Positions 16,552 to 24,455 of a DNA stretch of 64,000 bases are shown here, piece after piece. The stretch comes from Tepidisphaera sp. (GTDB lineage Bacteria > Planctomycetota > Phycisphaerae > Phycisphaerales > UBA1924). The position numbers were made by a program, and so were the translations under genes. The DNA lies in the NCBI GenBank assembly GCA_016124375.1, contig WGNV01000002.1:186001-250000 (forward strand). Reading direction: 5' to 3'. The notes under the pieces were generated by a model, which had not been told where the DNA came from, made no database searches, and saw only the letters and a list, made by a program, of their open reading frames with translations. Each line of letters begins with the position of its first letter. The first letter of the stretch is position 1.

Positions 16552-17832
16552 ATGCCCAGGGTCACGTCCGCCGCCGAAGCCGTCTCGCTGCTTCGCAGCG
16601 GCATGAAGATCTTCGTGCATGGAAGCGCCGCCACCCCGTCGCCGCTGCTTGATGCACTTTCCGAACGCACCGACCTCGAGGGCGTGACGCTCTACCACCT
16701 CCACACCGAGGGATGCGATTCGTTCGTGAAGCCCGGCCTGGAGGGGCGCGTTCGATCATGCTCGTTCTTCACGGGCGCCACGGCGCGGGCCGCCGTGCAG
16801 GAGGGGCGTGCCGATTTCCTGCCGGTGTTCCTCTCCGACATTCCCGGGCTGTTCACTTCCGGCGCCATCCGGCTTGATGCCGCCATCGTGCAGCTCTCTC
16901 CCGCCGACCGGCACGGGCTCCACTCGCTGGGCACCTCGTGCGACGCAGCCCGAGCCGCGGTGGATACCGCGCCGATCGTCATCGCCGAGGTCAACGCGCA
17001 GATGCCTCGCACCCTGGGCAACACCACGCTCCCTCCAGGGCGGATCACCGCCTGGTTCGCCAGCGACCGCCCGCTGCCCAGCCGTTCGCCACAGCCCCCC
17101 GGCGAGACCGAATCGCGCATCGGAGAGATCATCGCGGACCTGGTGGACGACGGCTCCACGCTGCAGATGGGGATCGGCGCGATCCCTGACGCCGTGCTCG
17201 CCCGCCTCGGCAACAAGCACGACCTGGGCGTGCACACCGAGATGTTCTCCGACGGACTCATCCCGCTGATCCAGGGGGGCGTCGTCACCAATCGCAGGAA
17301 GAAGGTCCATCCCGAGCGCACCGTCACCAGCTTCGTCAGCGGCTCGCGCCGCCTGTACGACTTCGTGCACGACAATCCGTCGATCGAGTTTCACGGGTGC
17401 GACCGCACCAACGACACCGCGCTGATCCGAAGAAACCCGCGCGTCGTCGCGATCAACAGCGCCCTCGAAGTCGATCTCTCAGGCCAGGTCTGCGCCGACT
17501 CGATCGGCCACAACATCTACTCCGGCATCGGCGGCCAGATGGATTTCATCCGCGGGGCAGCGCTGTCCGAAGGGGGTAAGCCCATCATCGCACTCCCCTC
17601 CACCGCCGCCAAGGGAACGATCTCCCGAATCAGCGCCGAGCTGACCCCCGGCGCGGGCGTCGTCACCACGCGCGGGCACGTGCACTGGATCGTCACCGAG
17701 TTCGGCGCGGTAAACCTGTACGGCAAGACGCTGCGTGAGCGTGGCGAGCTGCTCATCTCGGTGGCCCATCCGGATTTTCGCGCCGAACTGCGCCGAAAAC
17801 TGGCCGCGACCAAGCACTACACGCTCGCATGA
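16552..17832 (+). CDS. Acetyl-CoA hydrolase/4-hydroxybutyrate CoA-transferase family protein
   Basis: A 426-residue family I CoA-transferase-like protein. The N-terminal domain holds SGMKIFVHGSAATP, a typical GS.A.P CoA-binding loop. The C-terminal domain has GVHTEMFSDGL near residue 229, whose Glu forms the acyl-glutamyl-CoA intermediate, followed by ATP-grasp-independent AcCoA-hydrolase signatures (GIGGQMDFIRGA, VTEFGAVNLYGKTLRERGELLISVAHP split over ~330-410). Members move CoA between acetyl-CoA and 4-hydroxybutyrate, butyrate or succinate, or hydrolyse acetyl-CoA. The exact substrate is not deducible. The ATG follows a GAGAGG ribosome-binding site. It appears monocistronic. Confidence 0.9.
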   Translation: MPRVTSAAEAVSLLRSGMKIFVHGSAATPSPLLDALSERTDLEGVTLYHLHTEGCDSFVKPGLEGRVRSCSFFTGATARAAVQEGRADFLPVFLSDIPGLFTSGAIRLDAAIVQLSPADRHGLHSLGTSCDAARAAVDTAPIVIAEVNAQMPRTLGNTTLPPGRITAWFASDRPLPSRSPQPPGETESRIGEIIADLVDDGSTLQMGIGAIPDAVLARLGNKHDLGVHTEMFSDGLIPLIQGGVVTNRRKKVHPERTVTSFVSGSRRLYDFVHDNPSIEFHGCDRTNDTALIRRNPRVVAINSALEVDLSGQVCADSIGHNIYSGIGGQMDFIRGAALSEGGKPIIALPSTAAKGTISRISAELTPGAGVVTTRGHVHWIVTEFGAVNLYGKTLRERGELLISVAHPDFRAELRRKLAATKHYTLA

Positions 17833-18061
17833 GTCGCGCCCGCGCACTCCGCCGCTGCGTCGCGGAGCCCTGCATCTCGTGTCGCCGGCTGGCCTCCCCC
17901 AAGCGTGCCATGCCCGGAGCGGCATTCCCGGCCAAGGCACCACCCCGCCGAGCCCGGGGCTCAAGCGATGACAGAAGCCAAAGTCGGCCTCTCCGCGGAG
18001 TTTGGGATGTTCGGGGTGGCCTCGAAGGCGCCGACGTAATCCATCGACGTCTCGAAAAAAA

Positions 18062-18135
18062 CACGGGCGAAGGGAGTCGAACCCCTAACCTCCTGATCCG
18101 TAGTCAGGTGCTCTATCCAATTGAGCTACGCCCGC
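18062..18135 (-). tRNA. tRNA-Arg (ACG anticodon)
   Basis: Read on the minus strand, it has a 7-bp acceptor stem (GCGGGCG with CGCCCGT, G-U at the end). It also has a D arm (GCTC...GAGC), an anticodon stem CCTGA/TCAGG with loop CTACGGA (anticodon ACG), and a T arm with TTCGACT. ACG is modified to ICG to read CGU/CGC/CGA. No CCA is encoded. A run of seven T follows the 3' end (18055-18061) and may terminate transcription. Confidence 0.95.
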
Positions 18136-18357
18136 ACTGCCGGGCCGGGGCCCGGTCAAGGGAGCAAGCCTAATCACGCTTTCGGCCCGGGGCAAGTGTC
18201 AGGGGGTCGAGATGTGCCAGATACGGGGTTTGTGGGCCCCCGCGGCTTGATTCTGCGGGGCGTCAGGTCAAGAATGTCGGCCCGGAGTGTGGCGGACGGT
18301 GCCGTCCGGGTCCGTGTCTTTCGCTGATGTCAGGGTTCGCAAAGGAAGTTTTTCGAT
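18136..18357. other. Leader region upstream of rpsT
   Basis: This gap of 222 bases separates the tRNA-Arg gene, on the opposite strand, from rpsT. It must hold promoters for both. A compact GC hairpin (CGGACGG/CCGTCCG around 18294-18309) lies about 50 bases before rpsT. An AAAGGAAG ribosome-binding site is present. I see no convincing -10/-35 pair and no coding frame. Confidence 0.4.
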
Positions 18358-18630
18358 ATGGCTCACTCTCGCTCGGCCAAGAAGCGTGTTCGTCAGAACG
18401 AAACCCATCGCGCCCGCAACCGCTGGCGCTTGACGACGCTTCGCGAGGCGACCAAGGACTTCCTCGAGAAGATCCTTCACGGCTCCCCCGCCGAGGCCGC
18501 CGACTCCTTCAAGAAGCTCAGCCGCATCATCGATCGTTCCGCCGCGGTCGGTGTCATCCACAAGAACGCCGCGGCTCGGCGCAAGAGCCGCCTCAGCGCC
18601 CGTCTGAAGGCCAAGAAAGCCGCGGCCTGA
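18358..18630 (+). CDS. rpsT: 30S ribosomal protein S20
   Basis: A 90-residue basic protein that binds 16S rRNA in the 30S body. The family pattern is clear: MAHSRSAKKRVRQNETHRARN, where HSRSAKKR and the R.....N...KS motifs contact rRNA, a central helix with VGVIHKNAAARRKSRLSARL, and a Lys/Ala-rich end. Length is normal (85-90). An AAAGGAAG ribosome-binding site lies upstream and a strong rho-independent terminator follows 24 bases after the stop, so it is transcribed alone. Confidence 0.97.
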   Translation: MAHSRSAKKRVRQNETHRARNRWRLTTLREATKDFLEKILHGSPAEAADSFKKLSRIIDRSAAVGVIHKNAAARRKSRLSARLKAKKAAA

Positions 18631-18654
18631 TTCCTCCGTTCTCCCGCTCACTCG

Positions 18655-18690
18655 CAAGGCTCGCCTCCGGGCGGGCCTTGTTTGCTTTTT
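18655..18690 (+). terminator. Rho-independent terminator of rpsT
   Basis: An 11-bp stem (CAAGGCTCGCC with its partner ending CCTTG, one G-U pair, loop TCCG) spans 18655-18680. TTTGCTTTTT follows. Confidence 0.85.
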
Positions 18691-18782
18691 GACGCATCCT
18701 GACTCATCCATGATCCAACCGGCGCCGGCTCCAAGGTCTGGCGCTTCGCGCCCGCGGCCCCACCGCTATTCTCGCTGCTTCG

Positions 18783-19550
18783 ATGGCCAAGCGTGCCCCC
18801 ATACCCAACACGTACGCCGCGTGGTCGTCTCGACCTCTGCACGTGCTCGCGTTTCTGGCGCCCCTGCTCGTGCTGTACGAGATCGGCTCGGTGGTCTTCC
18901 TTTCCGGCCCGGCCCTGGGCGCTGAGACCATCGGCGCCCGCGGCATCCTTGGCTCGTTTTTTCACGCCTTCGGCGTCGCCAGCCTCCATCTGCCCCCGGT
19001 GGCGCTGGTGGCGGTGCTGCTCACCTGGCACTTGATGCTCCGTGACCCCTGGAAACTCAAGACCGGCGTGCTGGCGGGCATGGCCGCCGAATCCCTGCTG
19101 TGGGCCGTGCCGCTGCTCGTGCTGGGGGTCGCGCTGTCGATGCGCAGCCAGCCGGCCGCGCCCTCGCCCGCGCTGATCGGCCAGAACGCCGCCTTGGCCG
19201 AGCTCTCCTGGCAGGCACGCCTCACCGTCTCCATCGGCGCCGGCATCTATGAGGAACTACTGTTCCGCCTCATCCTCATCGGCCTGGTCCACTTCGTCGT
19301 CGTGGACCTGATGAAGTTCCACTCCAACGCCGGCTATGTCGTTGGGGCGATGCTCTCGGCCGTGCTCTTTGCACTCAGTCATGACCTGGCCGCCCCCGGG
19401 GGCGGCGTAGACCTCCGACTTCTCGCGTTTTACGTGGCCGCGGGCCTGTACTTCGCCACCGTGTTCATCTGGCGTGGCTTCGGCGTGGTCGTCGCGGCCC
19501 ACGCGATGTACGACGCCATCGCGCTCCTCGTATTTCTGAAAGGCGGCTGA
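18783..19550 (+). CDS. CPBP-family intramembrane metalloprotease
   Basis: A 255-residue polytopic membrane protein of the CPBP (Abi/CAAX prenyl protease Rce1-like) family. Hydrophobic helices begin near 20-40 (PLHVLAFLAPLLVLYEIG), 70-90 and 105-125. The three family motifs follow: GIYEELLFRLIL (EExxxR, ~158), ALSHD (~200) and VVAAHAMYDAIALLVF (~240). The Glu pair and two His are the presumed zinc ligands. Substrates in bacteria are mostly unknown. The ATG has no clear Shine-Dalgarno; a TATTCT hexamer ends ten bases before it. It lies downstream of the rpsT terminator and so needs its own promoter. Confidence 0.9.
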   Translation: MAKRAPIPNTYAAWSSRPLHVLAFLAPLLVLYEIGSVVFLSGPALGAETIGARGILGSFFHAFGVASLHLPPVALVAVLLTWHLMLRDPWKLKTGVLAGMAAESLLWAVPLLVLGVALSMRSQPAAPSPALIGQNAALAELSWQARLTVSIGAGIYEELLFRLILIGLVHFVVVDLMKFHSNAGYVVGAMLSAVLFALSHDLAAPGGGVDLRLLAFYVAAGLYFATVFIWRGFGVVVAAHAMYDAIALLVFLKGG

Positions 19551-19729
19551 GCAGTCAGCACCCCCCCCACGGCGCCCGCCCGGTGCCAACGCCCGAAAAG
19601 TTCGCACGATGTACGCATTCCGGGCCGATTTCCGGCCCAGGAGCCGCGACCGATTATGAGGGCGAGTAGATTCCCCCTGCGTTATCCACCTGCCGATGGA
19701 TTGAACTTTCCCAAACCCTGGGCCGTTCC

Positions 19730-19735
19730 TACAAT
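19730..19735 (+). promoter_or_regulatory. Possible -10 element of the 98-residue protein gene
   Basis: TACAAT lies about 90 bases before the start codon at 19827, in the 276-base gap after the CPBP gene. A TTGAAC at 19701-19706 is too far for a standard spacer. The rest of the gap shows no coding frame. Confidence 0.35.
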
Positions 19736-19826
19736 GGACTCGCTGACATCCGAAGGGTTCGGCGCGAGCAGACGCACCCGCGCGACGCAGAGGTAGACGC
19801 GTTGCCGCTTTGCGAAAGGACGGGAT

Positions 19827-20123
19827 ATGGGCCTGGACTTCGCTATCGACGCCTTGTACGAGACCGGCTGGAACACGACGGAAGTCAAGACGATCGCCCG
19901 ACATTCCGATGGACGCGCCTACCCGGCCAGGGACGCGGTGCAGGCCTTCTTCGGCGAGCACGGCTACGAGCTCAACCTCAAGCACATTCAACTCTTCGAC
20001 TGCTACCGGGCAGAGTGGCGCGACGCCCAGGGCCAGGTGGGCGGTGCCGTTGTGGGGCAGACGGCCGAAGAAGCCGCGGTCTACGCCATGAGCCAGCTGC
20101 GGCGGCAACTCTCGGCCAAGTAG
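19827..20123 (+). CDS. Small conserved-looking protein of unknown function (98 residues)
   Basis: I do not recognise a family with certainty. The 98-residue product has no signal peptide or membrane segment. It reads as an alternating alpha/beta domain, with a central HIQLFDCYRAEW strand region and a C-terminal helix (TAEEAAVYAMSQLRRQ). Codon use and third-position GC match neighbouring genes, and an AAAGGA ribosome-binding site lies seven bases before the ATG, so it is very likely real. It stands alone and converges on the RNase A-like toxin gene at 20313. It could be an immunity protein for that toxin, but the convergent arrangement is not typical and nothing in the sequence shows it. Confidence 0.75.
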   Translation: MGLDFAIDALYETGWNTTEVKTIARHSDGRAYPARDAVQAFFGEHGYELNLKHIQLFDCYRAEWRDAQGQVGGAVVGQTAEEAAVYAMSQLRRQLSAK

Positions 20124-20251
20124 CGCACGCCAGCACACGGCGCACACGACCAAGTAACTGGCTCGGCCCAGTCCTGCGCTCGGCCATGTCCTCCGAAGCT
20201 CCTCGTGAGCGAATCGCCACGCGACGCAATCCATCCGACCAACCAACGAAA

Positions 20252-20274
20252 AAACCCGGCGTTGTGCCGGGTTT
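20252..20274 (-). terminator. Rho-independent terminator, probably bidirectional
   Basis: AAACCCGGC (20252-20260) pairs with GCCGGGTTT (20266-20274) around loop GTTGT. On the minus strand it ends in six T, serving the toxin-domain gene. On the plus strand GTTTCTT follows, possibly serving the 98-residue gene. Confidence 0.8.
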
Positions 20275-20312
20275 GTTTCTTCAGGCTGCGGATGGAAGGC
20301 GTCTGGAATCGC

Positions 20313-21074
20313 CTATTTCTTGTTTGGCTTGGTCACGCCGGTCGCGTTCTTGGTCATGCCGCCGAAGCGCTTCTGCGTGCCCAGGCCGCTGTCGGTGGCC
20401 AGGTTGGGCCCCTTGGGGGCGGGCGCGCCGACCTTTCGGAGCTGGCCCTGGGCGCCGGGGCCAATGGCGCCCACAGTAACCTTGTTCGCCGGAACCTGGC
20501 CGCCGGGGAGTGGCTTGGGGAGCGCCGTGACCTTGTCCGGGTAGCTGGTCTGGGCCCGAACGCCGCCGGGGCCCTTCTTGAGGACCATCTTGTTGCTGTC
20601 GACCTTCGCGTTGAAGGTCTCGACCGCCCCGGTCTTGGTGTTCATGACCGAAACCTTGGCGATGGGCTTGAGGCGCCCACCCGACTGCGGCACCGAGATT
20701 GCCTGCTTGTTGTTCATCCCGCCCTTGGCGACGGTGTCACGCAGGTTCTGGGCGCCGGTGGAGTTCATGGTGCTCCGCGCACCCATGTTCTGGTCCGCCT
20801 TCCCGAGATAGCTGCTGACCATCTTGGTGGCCGGAACCTTCTTGCCCTGCGCCTTGAGACCCTGCACCTGATTCTGCACGCGATTGGAGAGGTATTGCCC
20901 GCTCTTGCCGACGTGCTCCGAGCGATTGTGAGCGCCCTGGGCGTCCGAGTTGTTGAGGAAGTTGCTCGCGCCCTTGTTGCTCACCCCGGTCGGCGCGGGC
21001 GCTTTGGGGGGCGCGGGGATCTTCGGGGCAGGACCCTTGACGGGGTTCGGGCCGGGCTTGTTCATCTTGGACAT
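20313..21074 (-). CDS. Protein with bacterial RNase A-like (CdiA-CT type) toxin domain
   Basis: A 253-residue basic protein. Residues 1-45 are Pro/Ala/Lys-rich (PGPNPVKGPAPKIPAPP). Residues ~50-180 match the layout of the CdiA-CT RNase A-like fold: HVGKSGQYLSNRV (His54, Arg65), ARSTMNSTGAQNLRDTVAKG (~99-118), and a closing MVLKKGPGG...QTSYP (Thr176). In that family an N-terminal His and Arg and a C-terminal Thr in a TAYP-like motif form the ribonuclease site. A 70-residue low-complexity basic tail follows. There is no signal peptide, secretion domain or obvious immunity gene. The ATG has GGGGAG eight bases upstream. The domain call is from memory of the motif pattern. A structural or DNA-binding low-complexity protein is the alternative. 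Confidence 0.65.
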   Translation of the reverse strand: MSKMNKPGPNPVKGPAPKIPAPPKAPAPTGVSNKGASNFLNNSDAQGAHNRSEHVGKSGQYLSNRVQNQVQGLKAQGKKVPATKMVSSYLGKADQNMGARSTMNSTGAQNLRDTVAKGGMNNKQAISVPQSGGRLKPIAKVSVMNTKTGAVETFNAKVDSNKMVLKKGPGGVRAQTSYPDKVTALPKPLPGGQVPANKVTVGAIGPGAQGQLRKVGAPAPKGPNLATDSGLGTQKRFGGMTKNATGVTKPNKK

Positions 21075-21145
21075 GTGAGAAACTCCCCAGGAACAGTGCG
21101 AGTGCCGCGACGCGGCTGAGCGGACAACGCCTTCAAACTAGCAAA

Positions 21146-21170
21146 ACGCCGCTTGTTTTGCAAGCGGCGT
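21146..21170 (-). terminator. Rho-independent terminator of the citrate synthase gene
   Basis: ACGCCGCTTG (21146-21155) pairs with CAAGCGGCGT (21161-21170), a perfect 10-bp stem. Read on the minus strand it is followed by TTTGC. It lies 50 bases past the citrate synthase stop. Confidence 0.75.
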
Positions 21171-21221
21171 CCAGTCGCAACGTCGAGTCTCGCCGCCCGG
21201 TGTGCCCGGGCGAGTGGAGCA

Positions 21222-22352
21222 TCAGCGGCTTTCGATCGGGGTGTACGACACCGCGTGCGGGCCGGTGTAGTCCACATCCGGGCGGAACAGGCGGTTATTG
21301 CCGAGTTGCTCCAGCACGTGCGCCGACCACCCGCCCGCGCGGGCGATCACAAACGCCGGGGTGAACATGTCCAGCGGCAGCCCGATGCAGTGGTACGTCG
21401 TCGCAGAGTAGAAATCGACGTTGGGGTAGATCCCCTTGGCCGCCTTCTCACGGTTCATCACCGCCTCGATCGCCGTCGACTTCTCAAACAACGCCAGGTT
21501 GCCGGTGTCGCGGGCCAACTGCTCGGCGAGAGACTTCAGGTGGGCGGCCCGGGGGTCGTACGCCTTGTACACGCGATGCCCGAAGCCGGGGATCTTGTCC
21601 TTCTTGTTGAGCTTGTCGACGATGAACTTCTCGGCGTCGGCGACCGTCGGGATCTGGTTGAGCATTTTCATCACGCCCTCGTTGGCCCCGCCGTGCAGTG
21701 GTCCGCGAAGCGAGCCGATGGCGCCGGTGACCGCCGAGTAGATGTCGCTCTCGGTCGAGGCGATGCAGCGGGCGGTGAACGTCGAGTTGTTGAACCCGTG
21801 ATCGGCGTGCAGGATCATGCACACGTCAAAGGCCCGAGCCATCGTCGGCGTCGGACGCTTGCCGTTGAGCATGTAAAGGAAGTTCTCCGCCAGCGGCAGG
21901 TTCTTGTCGGGCTTCACCATCGGCTGACCGGTGCGATGCCGGTGGAATGACGCCAGAATGGTCGGCACCACCGCGAAAATCGTCAGCGCCTTCTCCCGCA
22001 CGCTCGGCAAATCGATCGCATCTGGTTTGGGGTCGTGCAGGCCCAGGGCGCTCACGAGCGTGCGCACGGCGTGCATCGGCTCGGCCGTCTTGGGCAGGCT
22101 GGTCAGCATCGCCTCCATCGCCGGGTGCAGGTCGTAACGCTGGCGGATCTGGCTCGTGAAGTCCGCCAGCTCGGCCTTCTTGGGCAGGCGACCGTTCCAC
22201 AGGAAGAACACGGTCTCTTCAAAGGTGGACTTGCTGGCCAGTTCGCCGATCGGGATGCCGATGTACTCGAGGACGCCCTTTTCGCCGTCGATGAAGGAGA
22301 GCTTGGTCTCAGCCGCGATCACGCCCTCGAGACCCTTTGCGTACGTCGCCAT
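21222..22352 (-). CDS. gltA: Citrate synthase (short, ~376-residue type)
   Basis: This enzyme condenses acetyl-CoA with oxaloacetate to enter the TCA cycle. The catalytic elements are all present: DHGFNNSTF (~180), GPLHGGANEGVM with the His that activates acetyl-CoA (~214), GFGHRVYKAYDPRA with the oxaloacetate-binding His (~252), and NVDFYSA with the catalytic Asp (~307). At 376 residues it belongs to the short class shared with 2-methylcitrate synthases, and either activity is possible. The start MATYAKGLEG is chosen because AAAGGAAC lies nine bases before it; an upstream frame is open for a further 200 residues without domain content. A terminator follows. It is divergent from trpF. Confidence 0.95.
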   Translation of the reverse strand: MATYAKGLEGVIAAETKLSFIDGEKGVLEYIGIPIGELASKSTFEETVFFLWNGRLPKKAELADFTSQIRQRYDLHPAMEAMLTSLPKTAEPMHAVRTLVSALGLHDPKPDAIDLPSVREKALTIFAVVPTILASFHRHRTGQPMVKPDKNLPLAENFLYMLNGKRPTPTMARAFDVCMILHADHGFNNSTFTARCIASTESDIYSAVTGAIGSLRGPLHGGANEGVMKMLNQIPTVADAEKFIVDKLNKKDKIPGFGHRVYKAYDPRAAHLKSLAEQLARDTGNLALFEKSTAIEAVMNREKAAKGIYPNVDFYSATTYHCIGLPLDMFTPAFVIARAGGWSAHVLEQLGNNRLFRPDVDYTGPHAVSYTPIESR

Positions 22353-22535
22353 GATCGAAGTTCCTTTGTTCGAGTCTTCCTCGGTAGCCGTTTGGATGCC
22401 CGCACCGGGCGCCGGTCTCACTATACGGGTTGGGTTCGGCGATGATCCACCCCGCAAACACCCAGCCCGTGCATTTCGCACTCCCGCCCGACAGGGATTC
22501 GCCGCTTCGTCTGCGTTCCCCCGCCTCTCCCCCAC

Positions 22536-22547
22536 TACCCTCGCGCC
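22536..22547 (+). promoter_or_regulatory. Leaderless-type promoter of trpF
   Basis: TACCCT (22536-22541) is followed by six bases (CGCGCC) and the ATG at 22548. No Shine-Dalgarno is present. Confidence 0.6.
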
Positions 22548-23180
22548 ATGCCACGCACCCGAATCAAGATCTGCGGCATCCGCGACCAGGACGCCCTCTT
22601 CGCCGCCGCCGACGAAGGCGCCGATGCCGTCGGATTCATGTTCGTCCAGGCCTCGCCCCGCTTCATCGCCCCCGAGGAGGCGGCCGAACTGATGGGATTC
22701 CTCCCGCCATTCGTTTCCGCCGTGGGCGTGCTCGCCAACCCCACCATCGACCAGTTCGCCGACGTCGAAGAAGTGTGCCCCACGCCCTACACCCAGTTGC
22801 ACGGGCAGGAAGAAGGCCGCCTGGTCCGGGCGTGCGGGCCGGATGTCATCAAGGCCGTCCGCTACGACGCGGCCACCATCGAAGCCAGCATCAAGGGCTG
22901 GGAGCAGGTCGACGAGGTCGGAGCCATCCTTGTCGATGGCTCCGCCGGGGGCGAGGGGGTTGCGTTCGATTGGCCTTCGCTGGCGGGCATCATCGAGCAC
23001 TGCACCAAGCCCATCATCATCGCGGGGGGCCTCACCCCGGCCAACGTGGGCGACGCGATCCGCGCGTGCCGGCCCTACGGCGTGGATGTCTCCAGCGGGG
23101 TCGAAAAGAGCAAGGGCGTCAAGGACCCGGCGCTGATCGAGGCGTTTTGTGACGCAGTGCGCAAGGCCGACCGGGGGTAG
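22548..23180 (+). CDS. trpF: Phosphoribosylanthranilate isomerase
   Basis: A 210-residue (beta/alpha)8 enzyme that converts phosphoribosylanthranilate to CdRP in tryptophan synthesis. Family motifs are IKICGIRDQDAL with the catalytic Cys (~9), GADAVGFMFVQASPRFI, QLHGQEE (~85), ILVDGSAGGEG with the catalytic Asp (~126), IIIAGGLTPANVGDAI (~160) and GVDVSSGVEKSKGVKD (~185), the phosphate-binding loop. Length is normal. No other trp gene is in the window, so the pathway genes are scattered. The likely leaderless start has a -10 six bases upstream. Confidence 0.96.
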   Translation: MPRTRIKICGIRDQDALFAAADEGADAVGFMFVQASPRFIAPEEAAELMGFLPPFVSAVGVLANPTIDQFADVEEVCPTPYTQLHGQEEGRLVRACGPDVIKAVRYDAATIEASIKGWEQVDEVGAILVDGSAGGEGVAFDWPSLAGIIEHCTKPIIIAGGLTPANVGDAIRACRPYGVDVSSGVEKSKGVKDPALIEAFCDAVRKADRG

Positions 23181-23204
23181 CGCAGTGCAACGAGATTGCG
23201 ATCG

Positions 23205-23284
23205 GACGCCGGACCTGAGTCTTCGAAGGTCCGGGTGAGGCGAGCGACAAACCCGGAAGTTCGCAGAGCCTCACTTCCGGCGTC
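23205..23284. repeat. Cloverleaf-forming intergenic repeat, copy B
   Basis: This second copy of the element at 4232-4325 is 80 bases long and lies between the convergent ends of trpF and the shikimate kinase gene. The outer stem is GACGCC (23205-23210) with GGCGTC (23279-23284). Hairpin 1 is GGACCT (23211-23216) with AGGTCC (23227-23232). Hairpin 2 is GGGT (23233-23236) with ACCC (23251-23254). Hairpin 3 is GGAAGT (23255-23260) with ACTTCC (23273-23278). Relative to copy A, two base pairs of hairpin 3 have changed on both sides, keeping pairing, while its loop (TCGC..AGCCTC) is conserved. No junction base is unpaired. Confidence 0.8.
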
Positions 23285-23298
23285 ACATGCTGGGCACT

Positions 23299-23838
23299 CT
23301 AACTCACCCCGCGCTGCTTGAGTTCGCCCGCGATCGATTTCACAACCTCGTCCACGCTGCGCCCATCCACTTCGGTAGTGATGTCCGCCAGCGACGTGTA
23401 CACCGGCTCGCGCTGCTGCAAAATCTCCGGGATCTCCTGCAGCACGCCCTTGCCCGTCAGGCTCGGGCGGCTCTTGAGGTCGGTCTTCTCCAGCCGCTCG
23501 CGCAGGGTCGAGACCGTCGCCCGCAGATAGACCACCAGGCACTTGGCGGCAGTCCGCTGGGCGTTGATCAGGTCCGCCGCTCCCGGGGCGGTGGGTGTGC
23601 CCCCGCCCAGGGCGAGCACGAACCGGCTGCTTTGCAGCGCCACCCGCAGCGCTTCCATCTCCGCCGCTCGGAACGCCGCCTCGCCCACCAACGCCAGGGC
23701 CTGCCCCGCCGTGGGCGCGTTGCAGCGCGTCGCGGTCATGGTGTCCAGATCCACAAAAGTGCGGCGGATGCGCGTGGCCAGCAGCGTGCCCGCGCTGCTC
23801 TTGCCGCAGCCCCGCATGCCCATGAGCAGAATGTTCAT
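23299..23838 (-). CDS. aroK: Shikimate kinase
   Basis: A 179-residue nucleoside-monophosphate-kinase-fold enzyme that phosphorylates shikimate in aromatic amino acid synthesis. It has a Walker A loop GMRGCGKSS (~7-15), the DLDTM shikimate/magnesium site (DxD, ~32), FRAAEMEAL, the LALGGGTP substrate loop (~75) and a lid arginine region (SRPSLTGKG, ~120). The start MNILLMGMRG is set by the family's short N-terminus; the open frame extends 22 residues further but adds only basic, Pro-rich sequence and runs into efp. It lies just downstream of efp on the same strand. Confidence 0.93.
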   Translation of the reverse strand: MNILLMGMRGCGKSSAGTLLATRIRRTFVDLDTMTATRCNAPTAGQALALVGEAAFRAAEMEALRVALQSSRFVLALGGGTPTAPGAADLINAQRTAAKCLVVYLRATVSTLRERLEKTDLKSRPSLTGKGVLQEIPEILQQREPVYTSLADITTEVDGRSVDEVVKSIAGELKQRGVS

Positions 23839-23900
23839 CCGTGGATTTCTCGGATAGCCGCCCGGCGAAGCGGCGTGCGGCGAGGGCCGGTCAAGGCCGA

Positions 23901-24455
23901 TCAAGCCCGGCTCTGATACGCCCCGTCGGCGGTGGAGATCCGGAGCTTCTCACCGATGTTGATGAAGTCCGGCACGCGGGTCTTGAGCCCCGTCTCCATC
24001 GTGCATTCTTTCATCACGTTGGTCACCGTGCCGTTCTTCACGCCCGGGTCGCACACCTTGACCGTCAGCTCCACCGAGGCCGGCAGTTCGATCAGGATCG
24101 GGTTACCGTCGTGCATCAGCACGTTCGTGTGGGCGTTGGGGCGGAGGTACAGCAGCGCATCGCCCAGCACGTCCTCGGGGATCGTGTACTGCTCGTAGGT
24201 CTCGCCGTCCATGAACGTCGCGCCGGTGTTGTCGGAGTAGAGGTACTCCATCTCGCGCCGGTCGAGATCGATGATCTCGATGTCGTCGGTGGGCTTGTAG
24301 CGCTTTTCAAGGGTCTGGTTGCGGAGCACGTCGCGGATCTTGAGCTGGATGAAGGCGCGAAGGTTGCCCGGGGTGCGGTGCTCGATGCCGGTCACCACGA
24401 AGAGCTTGCCGTCGATCTTGACACCCTGTCCCGGGCGGAGGTTGGTCGCCTGCAT
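23901..24455 (-). CDS. efp: Translation elongation factor P
   Basis: A 184-residue three-domain factor that relieves ribosome stalling at polyproline stretches. The KOW-like N-domain, OB domain (EYLYSDNTGATFMD, ~72) and C-terminal OB domain (VPDFINIGEKLRISTADGAYQSRA) are complete. The P-site loop reads HRTPGNLRAF. The position that carries the modified Lys of E. coli or Arg of Pseudomonas is Asn31, and the next basic residue is Arg33. An AAGGAAG ribosome-binding site precedes the ATG. Shikimate kinase lies downstream, 62 bases on. Confidence 0.96.
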   Translation of the reverse strand: MQATNLRPGQGVKIDGKLFVVTGIEHRTPGNLRAFIQLKIRDVLRNQTLEKRYKPTDDIEIIDLDRREMEYLYSDNTGATFMDGETYEQYTIPEDVLGDALLYLRPNAHTNVLMHDGNPILIELPASVELTVKVCDPGVKNGTVTNVMKECTMETGLKTRVPDFINIGEKLRISTADGAYQSRA

